Source: Agelaius tricolor (lineage: Eukaryota; Chordata; Aves; Passeriformes; Icteridae). From it: a stretch of 64,000 nt of DNA. A program made the translations under genes and the position numbers. Within the stretch, counting starts at the first letter, position 1; each line of letters begins with the position of its first letter. Shown one piece after another: positions 63,666 through 64,000 of this stretch. The notes below the pieces were generated by a model, which searched no databases, was not told where the DNA came from, and was given only the letters and a program-made list of their open reading frames with translations. The stretch spans positions 16,212,001 to 16,276,000 of the forward strand of contig JALJCS010000004.1 in the NCBI GenBank assembly GCA_023055355.1, given 5' to 3'.

Positions 63666-64000
63666 ATTGGAGACTGATGGATACTCTTTGTTAACCTATG
63701 TGTTGGTCCTACGTATTGTTTTGCTGTGACTGGTAACCCCTTGTAAATAGATGTCTTAATTTCCCAGTGTGAAGTTTTGTAGCAGAAAAATCTGTGTCCC
63801 AAAACAAACTGTTAAAAAGCACATGCTTGTTCCAGTCTCGAGAGGTTGATATGCTTTCATTCCCATATGTGTTTAAAGAAGTCACGTAGCATTTACTCAC
63901 CGGAAGCTTTACAATAGAGTAGCACTGCAGCTATTGCTAATTTGGTAGCTCAAGTTGAGCTCAAGTGTGGAAGTGGTTTTTTGTTTGTTTCACTGCCTTT

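Larger units (their letters stand above)
41321..64000 (+). other. CDC42SE2: probable CDC42SE2 5' intronic region (coding exons beyond window)
   Basis: After the donor at 41321 no coding exon is recognised up to the window end. The sequence returns to AT-rich unique DNA from about 42100, with two CR1 fragments (46.0 and 50.3 kb), one exon-like block at 55921-56003, and small low-complexity tracts. Two long stretches without features (42.1-46.0 kb and 56.0-62.4 kb) were read through without finding a gene, tRNA or named repeat. Confidence 0.5.

Noticed and set aside
41321..64000. Search for the CDC42SE2 initiator exon
   Set aside because: No sequence encoding the start of the conserved small protein was found, so no coding exon is claimed.
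1..64000. CRISPR arrays, tRNA, rRNA, spliceosomal RNA genes, operons
   Set aside because: No regularly spaced repeats, no tRNA B-box (GGTTCGANNCC) in a fitting context, no U6 or rRNA sequence; the window is eukaryotic intergenic and intronic DNA.

Overview
The window is vertebrate nuclear DNA, almost certainly from a bird. It is AT-rich, with introns, two CpG-island promoters, several 5'-truncated CR1 LINE copies (the dominant avian retroposon, with the typical ATTCTATGATT-like 3' tails) and one roughly 1-kb LTR of the type common in bird ERVL elements. There is no operon structure and no bacterial or phage content. Almost all of the many 60-150 residue open frames are chance or repeat-derived.

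Layout. Positions 1-910 hold a CR1 fragment. A small CpG island (about 915-1150) is the promoter of LYRM7, which I can assemble completely on the + strand as five coding exons (1128-1145, 3193-3265, 3889-3959, 6449-6530, 8407-8483). They encode 106 residues that align with mammalian LYRM7 (104 residues), the matrix LYR-motif chaperone that supplies Fe-S cluster to the Rieske protein for complex III. Its first intron appears to start with GC rather than GT, two GABP/ETS-type motifs lie just upstream of the start codon, and intron 4 carries a short LTR-like insertion. The transcript probably ends near 8930.

Positions 8.9-40.7 kb are intergenic. They contain no recognisable protein gene, three CR1 copies on + and one on -, the ERVL-type LTR (17.4-18.5 kb), a 137-nt pure-pyrimidine tract (21.5 kb) and one possible noncoding exon (37.8 kb). 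A large CpG island (about 40.74-42.09 kb) marks a second promoter. The mammalian order HINT1 - LYRM7 - CDC42SE2, with the last two in the same orientation, makes this most likely the CDC42SE2 promoter. A strong + strand donor at 41321 and an ATG-free exon-like block at 55921-56003 agree with long 5'UTR introns. CDC42SE2 coding exons are not in the window, so 41.3-64 kb is probably its 5' intronic territory. As I recall, HINT1 is Z-linked in birds, so a Z location is plausible but not shown by the sequence.

The two genes share no pathway: LYRM7 acts in mitochondrial complex III assembly and CDC42SE2 is a small membrane-associated CDC42 effector. I found no undescribed system. The more interesting points are the GC-AG intron, the paired ETS sites, the intronic LTR-like insertion, the candidate noncoding exons, and the repeats with unusual structure.
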